From JAEUHZ01 sp964552795 (GTDB lineage: Bacteria > Planctomycetota > UBA1135 > GCA-002686595), in the NCBI GenBank assembly GCA_964552795.1, contig CAZKIO010000012.1:1-64000 (forward strand): DNA of 64,000 bases, written 5' to 3'. The position numbers were made by a program, and so were the translations under genes. The notes beneath the pieces are model-generated. The model was not told where the DNA came from, searched no databases, and worked only from the letters and a program-made list of their open reading frames with translations. Below, in pieces: positions 1 to 8,345 of this stretch; positions within the stretch are counted from its first letter, which is position 1, and each line of letters opens with the position of its first letter.

Positions 1-39
1 CGGGCCGTGCGCGGCATCGGTTAGGCTGCGCGCGACTCC

Positions 40-1512
40 GTGCGGATCCTCCTCGTCAGCCACAACCTCCCGCCCCACGGCACGGCGGGGACCGAGACGT
101 ACGCCGCCGACCTGGCTCGATCCCTCGCCGCCCGGGGCCATCCGGTCATGGCGTTCGCGGCGCAGAAGGACATCGGGCGCCGGCACCTCTCGCTCGTGCG
201 CCGCGACCTGGGCGCGGTCGCGGTCCGCGAGGTCGTCAACAACCTCTACCACGCGCGCTTCGCGGCGACCTGGGACAACCCCGGCGTCGAGCGCGTGTTC
301 GCGCGCGTCCTGCGCGAGCACCGGCCACAGGTCGTGCACTTCCAGCATCTGATGTACCTCTCGGCCGGCTGCGTGCGCCTCGCGCGCGAGAGCGGCGCGC
401 GCACCGTGTTCACGCTGCACGACTTCTGGCTGCAGTGCCCGCGCCTGGGCCAGCGCGTCCACGCCGACGGCGGGATCTGCCACGAGGTCGTGTTCGCGCG
501 CTGCGGCACGTGCCTGCCCAGCTTCGCGTGGGGCCAGCCGCGGATGGCGCGCATCGCCGGGCCGGTGATCGCGGCGTTGAAGCAGTCGACCGGCATCGAC
601 CTGGTCGACTGGGCGCGCGGGATGCGCCGTCGCTCCGCGTCCGCGCGTGCACCCGAGCCGCCGGCCACGCCGGCGGCCGCGCGCGCGCCCGCGGCGGCGG
701 CGGGACCGGCGACGATCCGGGCCGACGTGCTCGCCGTGCCGATCGCTCCCGATGCGACGACGGCCGCGCGCTTCGAGGCCGAGGCGCGCGCGCGCTGGGA
801 CGGCCTGCGCGAGCGCGTCGTGCCCGCCGTCGATCTCTTCCTCTCGCCCAGCCGCTTCCTGCGCGAGCGCTTCGTCGCCGAGTGGGGGATCGACGCCGCG
901 CGGATCGAGCACCTCTCGTTCGGCGTCGACCCCTCCGCGTTCCGGCCGGCACGCGTGCCGTCGCCGGACGGCCGCGTGCGCGTCGGGTTCCTGGGCACGC
1001 TGGTGCCGCTCAAGGGGCCGCACCTCTTGCTGGAGGCCTGGGGCCGCATCCCGCTCGCGGCGCGCGCGCGCGGACGTCTCGTGCTGCACGGCCCCGCGCG
1101 CCACGGGCCCGGATACCAGGCCGAGCTCGTGCGCCTCGCGCAGGCGGTCGGCGCGGAGCTGCCCGGTCCGCTCGCGCGCGAACGCGTGCCGGAGTTCCTG
1201 GCGTCGATCGACCTGCTCGTGGTGCCGAGCCTGTGGTACGAGAACTCGCCGCTCGTGATCCAGGAAGCGCTCGCCTGCGGCACGCCGGTGGCCGTGTCGG
1301 ACCTGGGCGGCATGGCCGAGCTGGTCGAGCCGGGCCGCACGGGCCTGCGCTTCCCGGTCGGCGACGCGTCGGCGCTCGCTCGGTTGCTAGAGGGCGCGCT
1401 CGCCGGCGGCGCGGGCCTGGAGCGCCTGTTGTCCCGTCCCGTCGAGCGGCCGACGTTCGAACAGCACGTCGACCGCGTCCTCGAGCGCTACGCCGGCGCG
1501 CGCACGCCGTGA
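40..1512 (+). CDS. Glycosyltransferase family 4 (GT-B fold)
   Basis: Transfers a sugar from a nucleotide donor during surface polysaccharide or glycan synthesis; the exact sugar cannot be read from sequence. The 490-residue product starts at GTG 40 with the GT4 N-terminal pattern SHNLPPHGTAGTETYA, where the glycine-rich loop follows the first beta strand. An acceptor-domain THDFW-like segment (TLHDFWLQCPRLG) lies near residue 127. A low-complexity Ala/Pro linker sits near residues 205-225. The C-terminal donor domain has the family signature NSPLVIQEALACGTPV, in which the Glu contacts the donor ribose, and GGMAELVEPGRTG. It overlaps the next gene by 4 bp (GTGA). The upstream context is cut by the window edge, so the operon start is unknown. 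Confidence 0.88.
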   Translation: MRILLVSHNLPPHGTAGTETYAADLARSLAARGHPVMAFAAQKDIGRRHLSLVRRDLGAVAVREVVNNLYHARFAATWDNPGVERVFARVLREHRPQVVHFQHLMYLSAGCVRLARESGARTVFTLHDFWLQCPRLGQRVHADGGICHEVVFARCGTCLPSFAWGQPRMARIAGPVIAALKQSTGIDLVDWARGMRRRSASARAPEPPATPAAARAPAAAAGPATIRADVLAVPIAPDATTAARFEAEARARWDGLRERVVPAVDLFLSPSRFLRERFVAEWGIDAARIEHLSFGVDPSAFRPARVPSPDGRVRVGFLGTLVPLKGPHLLLEAWGRIPLAARARGRLVLHGPARHGPGYQAELVRLAQAVGAELPGPLARERVPEFLASIDLLVVPSLWYENSPLVIQEALACGTPVAVSDLGGMAELVEPGRTGLRFPVGDASALARLLEGALAGGAGLERLLSRPVERPTFEQHVDRVLERYAGARTP

Positions 1513-2354
1513 AGCTTCTCTTCGCCCTGCACGCCTGGTCGCCGGATCCGCCGGACGAGGCCGTCTCGCGCGCCGCGGAGTTGGCGGCCGCGTTGCGCGC
1601 GCGCGGGGACGAGGTCGTGGTCGTCGCGGGCGCGTCCGCGCCCGGCGCGGAGGCGAGCCTGCGTCCCGCCGCCGCCGACGACGGCCCGCGCGTGCTGCGC
1701 CTCGCGCGCGGCGACGCGGCGCCCGATCACTGGCAGCGCACGCGCTCGGTTCAAGCCGCGCGCCTGCTGCGCGAGGTGTTGCGCGCCGAGCGGCCAGAAG
1801 TCCTGCACGTGCACCACTGGCGGCGCCTCACGCGCGATCTCGTCGCGATCGCCGCCGAGGCAGGCGTGCCCGCGGTCGTGACCCTGCACGACGCGTGGAT
1901 CGGCTGCCTGATCGGCACGCGGATCCTGCCGGACGGCACAGGGGCCTGCGACGCGCCGCTGGGGATGTCGCCGTGCCTCTCCTGCGCCGATGCGGCGGGG
2001 CTCGCCACGCCCTGGGTGCCCCTCGAGGCGCGGTTCATGGAGCTGGCCGAGCGGCGCCGCGACCTCGCGCGCGAGCTGCGGATCGCTCACGCCGTGTGCG
2101 TGCGTTCGAGCGAGCGCGCCGCCGCGCTGTGCGCCGCCCTCGGCGACGACGTCGCCGGCCTCGACGTGCGGGTCGTCCCGGAGTCGGAGGCCGCGTACAC
2201 GCGGCTGTACGCGCAGGCCGTCGCAGCGGGCGTGCCCGCGCGCGCAGGCGCGGCGCCAGAGTGGTGGGAGGAGCGCATGCGCATGGAAGCCGAAGCGACG
2301 TGGGACGCGGGCTGGAACGCGGCCGGAGCGCGCGCCGGGGGATCGAAGCCTTGA
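1509..2354 (+). CDS. Glycosyltransferase-like protein, N-terminal domain only
   Basis: A 281-residue paralogue of the N-terminal (acceptor-binding) half of the preceding GT4 enzyme. It has MKLLFALHAWSPDPPDEAVSR at the start, a VLHVHHWRRLT stretch, and TLHDAWIGCLIGTRILPDG followed by a Cys cluster (CDAPLGMSPCLSCADAAG) that parallels the Cys-containing loop of its neighbour. No C-terminal Rossmann donor domain and no E-x7-E signature follow. The protein ends in a charged helical tail rich in Glu, Ala and Trp. Start GTG 1509 and stop TGA overlap the flanking genes (GTGA, TTGA), so it is translated as part of a coupled trio. It could be a non-catalytic partner of the upstream enzyme or a decayed transferase; function is inferred. 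Confidence 0.7.
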   Translation: MKLLFALHAWSPDPPDEAVSRAAELAAALRARGDEVVVVAGASAPGAEASLRPAAADDGPRVLRLARGDAAPDHWQRTRSVQAARLLREVLRAERPEVLHVHHWRRLTRDLVAIAAEAGVPAVVTLHDAWIGCLIGTRILPDGTGACDAPLGMSPCLSCADAAGLATPWVPLEARFMELAERRRDLARELRIAHAVCVRSSERAAALCAALGDDVAGLDVRVVPESEAAYTRLYAQAVAAGVPARAGAAPEWWEERMRMEAEATWDAGWNAAGARAGGSKP

Positions 2355-3277
2355 GCACGAACGCCCTGCGTCTCGCGCTGTTCCTTTCCGTGCTGTGCGC
2401 GGCGTGTTCCTCGACCGATCGCCGGCGCGGCGCAGGCACCGGTCGCGTGGTCGCCGTGCGCGATCTGCCCGCGGCGCAGCGCGAGGTGTGGGAGGCGTGG
2501 CAGCGCGGCGGCGCCGCGTGGGACCTCGCGCTGGAGCGCGTGCGCGCCGACCCCGAGCTCGCGCGCTTCGTCGTCGACAACCTCGTGCGCGTCCTGGTCC
2601 AGGCCTACGGCCGCTCGGACTTCGCGCTGCCCGGCGAGGCGCCGGGGCCCTTCGAACGGGCGCAGACGGATCTCGTCGAACTCGCCGACCACAGCGCCCC
2701 CGTGCTCGCGGAACTCCTGCGCGCGCCCGACGGCATCGTCGCCTTCCTCGCGGCCGATCGCCTCGTCGCGATCGGCGCGCGCGCGCATCCGGGCGTCGTG
2801 GCGGTGCTCGACGACGCGCGCGCCGCGGTCCGGCGGCGCGCCGCCGAGCTGCTGGGCCGCCTGCCGCACGCGGGCGAGGGCGAGATGGCGGTCCAGGAGC
2901 GGCTCGCCGCGCGCGTCGAGAAGGATCCCGACTGGACCGTGCGCGCGGAATCCGCCGGCGCGCTGGGGCGGCGCGGAGCGCTGCACGCCCACCGCGGCTA
3001 TGCGATGGGCGTCCTCCTGCGCGCGCTGGGCGACCCCGACCTCACCGTCGCGCGCAAGGCGGCCGAGGGACTCGCGGCGCTGGGCGAACCGGCCGCCGTG
3101 CCCCAGCTCGCGCGCGCGCTGGAGGTTGCGGCCGCCGCGGGCCGCCCGGCGCTGGTCGACGCGATCGAGCGCACGCTCGCCGGCCTGACCGGCGAGCGCG
3201 AGCGCCGCTCGCCCGACGGCTGGCGCGCGTGGTGGGACGAGCACCAGCGCCGGGCGGCCCGCCCGCCCGGTCGTTGA
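2351..3277 (+). CDS. HEAT-repeat lipoprotein
   Basis: A 308-residue predicted secreted protein starting at TTG 2351, overlapping the previous stop (TTGA). The N-terminus has a hydrophobic signal followed by a Cys (SVLCAACSST), suggesting lipid anchoring, although the -3 residue is Cys rather than Leu. The body is a series of alpha-helical repeats with the HEAT/PBS-lyase rhythm: a conserved Asp-x-x-x-x-Val-Arg-x-x-Ala pattern is visible in DARAAVRRRAAELLGRL, PDWTVRAESAGALGRRG and PDLTVARKAAEGLAALG. Such repeats are protein-binding scaffolds and no catalytic motif is seen. It is the third gene of a coupled operon with two glycosyltransferase-like genes; the partner is unknown. Confidence 0.7.
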   Translation: MSTNALRLALFLSVLCAACSSTDRRRGAGTGRVVAVRDLPAAQREVWEAWQRGGAAWDLALERVRADPELARFVVDNLVRVLVQAYGRSDFALPGEAPGPFERAQTDLVELADHSAPVLAELLRAPDGIVAFLAADRLVAIGARAHPGVVAVLDDARAAVRRRAAELLGRLPHAGEGEMAVQERLAARVEKDPDWTVRAESAGALGRRGALHAHRGYAMGVLLRALGDPDLTVARKAAEGLAALGEPAAVPQLARALEVAAAAGRPALVDAIERTLAGLTGERERRSPDGWRAWWDEHQRRAARPPGR

Positions 3278-3332
3278 CTCGCGCCGCGCCAATGCGCATA
3301 CCTTTCCGACGCGGCCGCGCGGCCGACCGAGC

Positions 3333-3908
3333 ATGCTGGATTGGAAGTTCCGACGCCGCCAGGGCACCTGCGGCACCTGCGAGAAGGCCTTCGACGAGGG
3401 CGAGCGCCACGCCTCGCTCCTGGAGATCGTCGGCGAGGAACTGCACCGTGACGACGCCTGCCTCGCCTGCTGGCAGGGGCGCACCGGCCGCGAGGACCTG
3501 TTCTTCTGGTTCACGCGCCACCGCGCCGGCAAGCGCGGATTCCAGCTCGACATGGGCACGCTCGAGCAGCTCTTCCTGCGCCTGGAGGGTCGCGCCGAGG
3601 TCCGCCTGCGCGAACTGCGCTACCTGCTCGCGCTGCTGCTCCTGCGCAAGCGCCGCCTGAAGATCGACCGCATCCTGCGCGCGGCCGACGGCGAGGCGAT
3701 GCTGGTCCACCGCCCGCGCCGCAAGGAGTCGCTGCGCGTGCACGTCTTCGACTTCCCGCCCGAGCGGATGGAGGTCCTGCGCAAGGACCTGATGCAACTC
3801 CTCGAAGGCGCGGAACCGGCCGGCGGCGAGGGTTCCGGGGACGGTCCGGCGGAGGCTCCCGCCGAGGACGAAGAGGAGTGCGACGCGGCCCTGGCAGGGG
3901 CCGACTGA
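3333..3908 (+). CDS. Zinc-ribbon-like hypothetical protein
   Basis: A 191-residue cytoplasmic protein with no recognised family name. Near the N-terminus two cysteine pairs (GTCGTCEKAF around residues 12-20, and DDACLACWQG around 40-46) look like a four-Cys zinc-binding ribbon. The middle (residues 75-115) is helical and strongly basic (LLALLLLRKRRLKIDRIL), and the C-terminus is an acidic Glu/Ala tail. It ends about 300 bp before mraZ on the same strand. Start ATG 3333 is the first in frame and matches the onset of the Cys motif. Role unknown; nucleic-acid or protein binding is a guess. Confidence 0.65.
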   Translation: MLDWKFRRRQGTCGTCEKAFDEGERHASLLEIVGEELHRDDACLACWQGRTGREDLFFWFTRHRAGKRGFQLDMGTLEQLFLRLEGRAEVRLRELRYLLALLLLRKRRLKIDRILRAADGEAMLVHRPRRKESLRVHVFDFPPERMEVLRKDLMQLLEGAEPAGGEGSGDGPAEAPAEDEEECDAALAGAD

Positions 3909-4125
3909 TCGAGCGCCGGTTGCAAGGCGCGAGCTTCCAAAAAATCCGGCGCCTTCCCATTTTCGGGAAAGCCGTTGCCGCCGGTCCGTTCTCTGATCCT
4001 CCACCACAATCCCTTGGGGTGTTCTTCATCACCTCCCACGAGCCCTCGGGGGCCTCGGCCGCTGCTGCCGGAGTCCGGAGAACGAGTGGCGCGGCCGCGC
4101 GCGCGAGGGCATGGACTCCCCCCGA

Positions 4126-4210
4126 GTGGGAGTGTTTGATGCGCGTGTGGCGTCCAGTGGCAGAAAGTGGGAGTCGACTCGCTCGCTGGGCGACTCCCTG
4201 AGGGGGGTGG
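4126..4210 (+). promoter_or_regulatory. MraZ-box-like GTGG repeats upstream of mraZ
   Basis: Three GTGG(C/G) units lie at 4147, 4157 and 4167, spaced by exactly 10 bp. Further TGGG or TGG units lie at 4127, 4187 and 4208, about 20 bp to either side. MraZ of other bacteria represses its own operon by binding TGGGN units separated by 5 bp, which gives the same 10-bp period on one helix face. The repeats sit 4-90 bp upstream of the mraZ GTG start, in the non-coding stretch 3909-4213 that otherwise holds no gene. No clear -35/-10 pair was identified. Autoregulation of the dcw cluster by MraZ is inferred. Confidence 0.65.
4169..4198 (+). repeat. Inverted repeat in the mraZ leader
   Basis: GGGAGTCG (4169-4176) is matched perfectly by CGACTCCC (4191-4198) across a 14-nt loop. 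The inner GAGTCGACTC is itself a 10-bp palindrome. It overlaps the last MraZ-type repeat and ends 15 bp before the start codon. It could act as a DNA operator or as an RNA hairpin near the ribosome-binding site. Confidence 0.5.
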
Positions 4211-4213
4211 CCG

Positions 4214-4669
4214 GTGTTCCACGGTGAATCCGTTCACACGCTGGACACCAAGTCCCGCCTGGTCGTCCCCAAGCGGATCCAGGACCAGCTCCAGCGCGAC
4301 GAGAACGGCGCGCTCAAGGCGGTCCTCACCCGCGGCCAGGACCGCTGCATCTACCTGTTCGGCGTGGCCGGGTTCGAGGCCGCGATGGCGTCGCTCGTCC
4401 TGGCGCCGTTCAGCGGACAGGAGCAGCGCGCGGTGCAACGCGTGTTCCTCGCGAGCAGCTTCGAGGTCGAGCTGGACGGATCGGGCCGCGTGCTCGTTCC
4501 CGAGAAGCTCCGCCCGCAGCTCGGCGGGGAGCGCGAGATCGTCGTCCTCGGCGTGAACGATCACGCCGAGCTGTGGGGGAAACAGGCCTGGGACGAGTAC
4601 CAGGCCCGCAACGAAGGGCTCCTCGACCGGATCGACGAGATCCTGGGTTCGCGGAGTGCAACGACCTGA
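4214..4669 (+). CDS. mraZ: MraZ transcriptional regulator / dcw cluster head
   Basis: A 151-residue protein, the normal length for MraZ, made of two tandem AbrB-like SpoVT halves. Each half carries the D-x-x-x-R core: LDTKSRLVVPKRIQD near residue 10 and LDGSGRVLVPEKLRP near residue 85. MraZ forms ring oligomers and binds repeated TGGGN-type sites to control the dcw operon; matching repeats are visible just upstream. The start is GTG 4214 after a GGGGGG purine tract. rsmH follows 27 bp downstream, the canonical mraZ-rsmH order. Confidence 0.95.
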   Translation: MFHGESVHTLDTKSRLVVPKRIQDQLQRDENGALKAVLTRGQDRCIYLFGVAGFEAAMASLVLAPFSGQEQRAVQRVFLASSFEVELDGSGRVLVPEKLRPQLGGEREIVVLGVNDHAELWGKQAWDEYQARNEGLLDRIDEILGSRSATT

Positions 4670-4696
4670 CGGGCGTCGGGTCCGCGGAGTGGGGGA

Positions 4697-5671
4697 ATGT
4701 TCGACGCGGAGACGGAGGAGATCGCAGTGAGCGGCACACCCGGGGGGGATGCGCCGCGACACGTGCCCGTGCTCGCCGGCGAAGTGGTCGAAGTCTTCCG
4801 CGGCCTGACGCTCAGTCTTCAGGAGGGGTGGATCGTCGATGGAACGGTGGGGCTGGGGGGCCACGCCGAGAAGCTCCTCGACGCACTGCCCGCGGCGCGT
4901 GTCCTCGGGGTCGATCGCGACCCCGAGGCGCTCGCCCTCGCGCGTGCGCGCCTGGCGCGCTTCGGCGCGCGCGCGCGCGTCGCGCAGGCGCGGCACTCCG
5001 AGCTCGCGCGCGTGATCGCGGCGCAGGCGATCGGCGCGCCGAGCGGGATGCTGTTCGACCTGGGCGTCTCTTCGCTGCAGCTCGACGAGGCCGAGCGCGG
5101 CTTCAGCTTCCAGTCCGACGGGCCGCTCGACATGCGCATGGACCCGTCGCTCGACCGCACCGCGGCCGACGTGATCAACCACTGGGACGAGGAGGACCTG
5201 GCCGACCTCTTCTACTACGAGGGCGGCGAGACGCGCTCGCGCGCCGCCGCGCGCGCGATCGTCGAGGCGCGCCGCCGCGCGCCGTTCCTGCGCACCGCGG
5301 GCCTGGCCGACTGCGTCGCCAACGCGATCGGCGGCGGAGGCGCGGGCCGCATCCATCCGGCGACGCGCGTGTTCCAGGCGCTGCGCCGCGTCGTCAACCA
5401 GGAGGGCGAGGAACTGGCCGCCGCGCTCGAGACCGCGCGCACGCTGCTCGCGTCGGGCGGACGCCTCGCGGTCATCGCGTTCCATTCGGGCGAGGACGGC
5501 GAGGTGAAGCGCTTCCTCGCCGCCGGCGCGCGCGCCGGCATCTTCGAGCTCTTGACCAAGAAGCCGCTGGAAGCCGGCGAGGCCGAGCGCCGCGCGAACC
5601 CGCGCGCGCGCTCGGCGCGCCTGCGGGCCGCGGTGCGCAGCGCGGCGCCGCTGCCGGAGGTGGCCGCGTGA
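4697..5671 (+). CDS. rsmH: 16S rRNA (cytosine1402-N4)-methyltransferase RsmH
   Basis: Methylates N4 of C1402 in 16S rRNA using S-adenosylmethionine. The 324-residue protein shows the SAM-binding loop DGTVGLGGHAEKLL (residues ~50-63), the acidic ribose-binding VDRDPEAL, the LFDLGVSSLQLDEAERGFSF segment with the catalytic-domain motif, and DMRMDP. A late FHSGEDGEVKRF corresponds to the usual FHSLEDR-x-VK(R/K)F motif. Start ATG 4697 is preceded by a GGGGGA purine tract; an in-frame GTG lies 11 codons later. It overlaps the next small gene by 4 bp. Confidence 0.95.
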   Translation: MFDAETEEIAVSGTPGGDAPRHVPVLAGEVVEVFRGLTLSLQEGWIVDGTVGLGGHAEKLLDALPAARVLGVDRDPEALALARARLARFGARARVAQARHSELARVIAAQAIGAPSGMLFDLGVSSLQLDEAERGFSFQSDGPLDMRMDPSLDRTAADVINHWDEEDLADLFYYEGGETRSRAAARAIVEARRRAPFLRTAGLADCVANAIGGGGAGRIHPATRVFQALRRVVNQEGEELAAALETARTLLASGGRLAVIAFHSGEDGEVKRFLAAGARAGIFELLTKKPLEAGEAERRANPRARSARLRAAVRSAAPLPEVAA

Positions 5672-5904
5672 CGCGCGCCGTCCTGACTGCCGGCGTGCTG
5701 GGCCTGTGCCTCGTGCTGGGCATCCTCACCGCGATCGTGCAGTCGCACAACCGCGCCGAGGGCGTGCGCCTCGACGGGCTGCGCGAGGAGTGCCTGCTGC
5801 TCGAGGCCGTCGTCGGCGCGCAGCGCGCGGCGGTGCTGGAGCTGGACCACGGCCCGGCCGCGCAGACCGCGGACGCGACCGAGGAGCGGAGGGCCGCCCA
5901 GTGA
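5668..5904 (+). CDS. ftsL: FtsL-like small bitopic membrane protein
   Basis: A 78-residue protein sitting exactly where ftsL lies in dcw clusters, between rsmH and the ftsI-type PBP, overlapping both by 4 bp (GTGA at each end). It has one N-terminal membrane segment (residues ~4-22, AVLTAGVLGLCLVLGILTAI). A short periplasmic helix with leucine-spaced heptads (LDGLREECLLLEAVVGAQRAAV) follows, as expected for the FtsL coiled coil. The sequence is too short and divergent for certain assignment; the call rests on position, topology and size. In other bacteria FtsL partners with FtsB and FtsQ; no ftsB or ftsQ is visible here. Confidence 0.65.
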   Translation: MTRAVLTAGVLGLCLVLGILTAIVQSHNRAEGVRLDGLREECLLLEAVVGAQRAAVLELDHGPAAQTADATEERRAAQ

Positions 5905-8345
5905 GCGTCGCACCGAACGCGGAGGGTCGCGTGTCGCCGGCCGGCCTGCGCCCGGGCCTCGTGTTCCTGGCGATCGGCATCGTGCTCGTGCTCGTCGCGG
6001 CGCGCTCGGTGGCCGTCGCGCTCGCCGCCGACGGGGAGCAGCCCCAGAACCTGCGCCGGCGGCCCGTGCTGCCGCCCGCGTTCGAACTGTGCGACTCCGC
6101 CGGCGTGCCGATGGCCAGCTCGGCCGAGTACCTCGAGCTCGTGATGTCGCCCAACGCGATGTGGCAGGCGCACACGCCCGACGCGATGCTGCGCAAGATC
6201 GCCGCCGCGCTCGGCGAGGAGGAGCGCGCCGACGAGTTGTTCGAGCGCATGCTCCCCGACGGCAGCGTGTCGGGCTGGATCACCTGCACGCGCGACCCGC
6301 TGGTGCTCGACGCGCACCAGGCCGCGCGCGTGCAGGCCTGGATCACGACGGGCGTCGCCGATCCCGAGCGCCCCTGCCGGCCGGTCAGCGGCTTCGCCCT
6401 GGTGGCAGGCGCCCGCGCGGGCGAGTACCAGATCGCCTGGCATCCCGCCACCGCGCTGTCGGAGGCCGAGCGCGCCCGCCAGGGCTGCGAGCGCCCGCGC
6501 GACTGGACGCGCCGCATCGCCGACGCGCTGTCGACCTGCGTCCTGGGCCAGCCGGTGCACGAGGCGCTGACCGAGGAGGAGGACCTGCGCGACCAGCGCG
6601 AGAGCATCTGGCGCGCGCTCCTGCCCAGCCAGTTCCGCGTCGTGCGCAAGGACGTGGCGCCGGGCGCGGCGCCGGCGCTGCACGCGCTCCTGAAGGAGGA
6701 GCGCGTCCAGCCGCTGCAGATGGAACTGCGCCGCAACGCGCGCCGCGTGTATCCGGTGCAGGGCGATCTGCGCGGCACGGCGACGCCGCTCGCGATCCTG
6801 GGCCGCTGGAGCACGCTGCTGCCCGAGGCCGCGCGCAAGACCGCCATCCGCCAGCTCGCGCTGCCGGTCGACGAGGACGCCTGGACCGAGTTCCAGCGCG
6901 CCGAGCTGGGCGAGCTGGTCGAGCGCCTGGTCTACGAGCCCAGCCCCACCAGCGGCCTGGAGCTGCTCGCGTCCCGGCTCCTCCAGCAGCCGGAGTACGG
7001 CTGGATCGGGCGCCGCGGCGAGGAGTACACCTACCTCCTCAACCAGGCGCCGCGCCGCCCGCTGCAGCGCTACTTCCAGGAGCTCGTCCCGGGCGACCCG
7101 CGTCCCGAGGTCGTCACCACGCTCGACCTGCGCCTCCAGCGCCGCATGCGCGAGCTCCTGCAGGAGGTCGTGGTCCAGCACAAGCCGGCCCTCGCCGAGG
7201 CGATCGCGATCGACCTCGAGACCGGCGGCGTGCTCGCCGTCGACGCCATCGACGTGTACGGCATGGGCGGCTACGCGCCGACGATGCACACGTTCACGCC
7301 CGGCTCGACCTTCAAGGTCCCGGTCATGGGCATCGCGCTGCACGAGGGCCGGGTCACGCCGCAAGAGCCCTTCCAATCCTTCAACGGCCAGTATCGCATC
7401 GAGGGCCGCGCCATCCGCGAGGCCGAGGGCGGCGACAACAAGGGCCGCGTCACGGCCGCCGAGGGGCTGGCCTACTCGATCAACGCCGTCCTGGTGCAGA
7501 TCGGGACGCGCGTGCCGGCGCCGGTGCTGCGCCAGCACCTGATCGACCTGGGGTACGCCGACTACCCGCGGACCGGGCTGGGCGGCGAGCGTTCGGGTCA
7601 GCTCACGCCGCTGCCCTGGAAGACCAAGTTCACGCACGCCTCGATCTCCTTCGGTCACGAGATCCACGTCACGCTGTGGCAGCACGCCGCGGCGCTGGCC
7701 ACCGTGCTGCGCGGCGGCCGCTACCGTCCGCTGCGGCTGGTCGACGCCGTCCAGTGGAACGGCCGGCGCGAGGAGCTGCCGCTCGTCGAGAACCATCCGC
7801 TGCAATCCCGCGACTCGCTCTCGGCCGACGCATGTGCCAAGGTGCGCGACATGATGCGCTTGGGGGCGACGATCGGGACGGGCCGCCTGCTCTGCAAGGA
7901 CCTCCTGGCCGACGTCGACGTGGGCACCAAGACCGGCACGGCGCAGAAGGTGCCGGGCGAGCTGTGCCTGCACCTGGAGCTGCAGCACAACATCGAGCAC
8001 GGCTGCCGCGGCGCCGCGGCCTGCCGCCGCGAGCTGGCGCGCAACGGCCGGCCGCCGCACCGCTCGTGCTACACGAGCTCGATCGTCGTCGTCGGACGCC
8101 TGCGTCCGGCGGGCCGCGAGGTGATGGTGCTGGTGGTCGTCGACGAGCCGCGCAGCCGCGTGCACTTCGGCTCGCAGGTCGCCGGGCCCGCGGCCATGGG
8201 CATCCTGCGCGAGGCGCTGGGCCTCACGCGCGGCGGCGATGCGCCGCTGGCGCTGGCCGAGGACGGATTCCACGCCGTCGAGGCGGCGGCGATCGACGAG
8301 GGTTCGGATCAGCCGTGGGCGGAGGCGCAGCATGCACCTCACTGA
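5901..8345 (+). CDS. ftsI: Class B penicillin-binding protein (FtsI/PBP2-type transpeptidase)
   Basis: A monofunctional peptidoglycan DD-transpeptidase, membrane-anchored by a segment at residues ~13-33 (GLVFLAIGIVLVLVAARSVAV). All three active-site motifs are present: SxxK as Ser469-Thr-Phe-Lys472 in TPGSTFKVPV, SxN as Ser526-Ile-Asn528, and KTG at 677-679 in GTKTGTAQK. The total of 814 residues and the ~435-residue periplasmic region before the catalytic Ser are well above the usual 550-650 residues for FtsI. The N-terminal pedestal domain is therefore expanded, and the C-terminal domain carries a Cys-containing insert (residues ~685-715). It overlaps ftsL by 4 bp and murE by 14 bp. Septal rather than lateral function is inferred from dcw context. 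Confidence 0.9.
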   Translation: MSVAPNAEGRVSPAGLRPGLVFLAIGIVLVLVAARSVAVALAADGEQPQNLRRRPVLPPAFELCDSAGVPMASSAEYLELVMSPNAMWQAHTPDAMLRKIAAALGEEERADELFERMLPDGSVSGWITCTRDPLVLDAHQAARVQAWITTGVADPERPCRPVSGFALVAGARAGEYQIAWHPATALSEAERARQGCERPRDWTRRIADALSTCVLGQPVHEALTEEEDLRDQRESIWRALLPSQFRVVRKDVAPGAAPALHALLKEERVQPLQMELRRNARRVYPVQGDLRGTATPLAILGRWSTLLPEAARKTAIRQLALPVDEDAWTEFQRAELGELVERLVYEPSPTSGLELLASRLLQQPEYGWIGRRGEEYTYLLNQAPRRPLQRYFQELVPGDPRPEVVTTLDLRLQRRMRELLQEVVVQHKPALAEAIAIDLETGGVLAVDAIDVYGMGGYAPTMHTFTPGSTFKVPVMGIALHEGRVTPQEPFQSFNGQYRIEGRAIREAEGGDNKGRVTAAEGLAYSINAVLVQIGTRVPAPVLRQHLIDLGYADYPRTGLGGERSGQLTPLPWKTKFTHASISFGHEIHVTLWQHAAALATVLRGGRYRPLRLVDAVQWNGRREELPLVENHPLQSRDSLSADACAKVRDMMRLGATIGTGRLLCKDLLADVDVGTKTGTAQKVPGELCLHLELQHNIEHGCRGAAACRRELARNGRPPHRSCYTSSIVVVGRLRPAGREVMVLVVVDEPRSRVHFGSQVAGPAAMGILREALGLTRGGDAPLALAEDGFHAVEAAAIDEGSDQPWAEAQHAPH

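Noticed and set aside
5472..8342. Minus-strand 956-codon frame opposite ftsI
   Set aside because: Low-complexity Arg/Ala/Gly translation, no motifs; a by-product of high GC where stop codons are rare.
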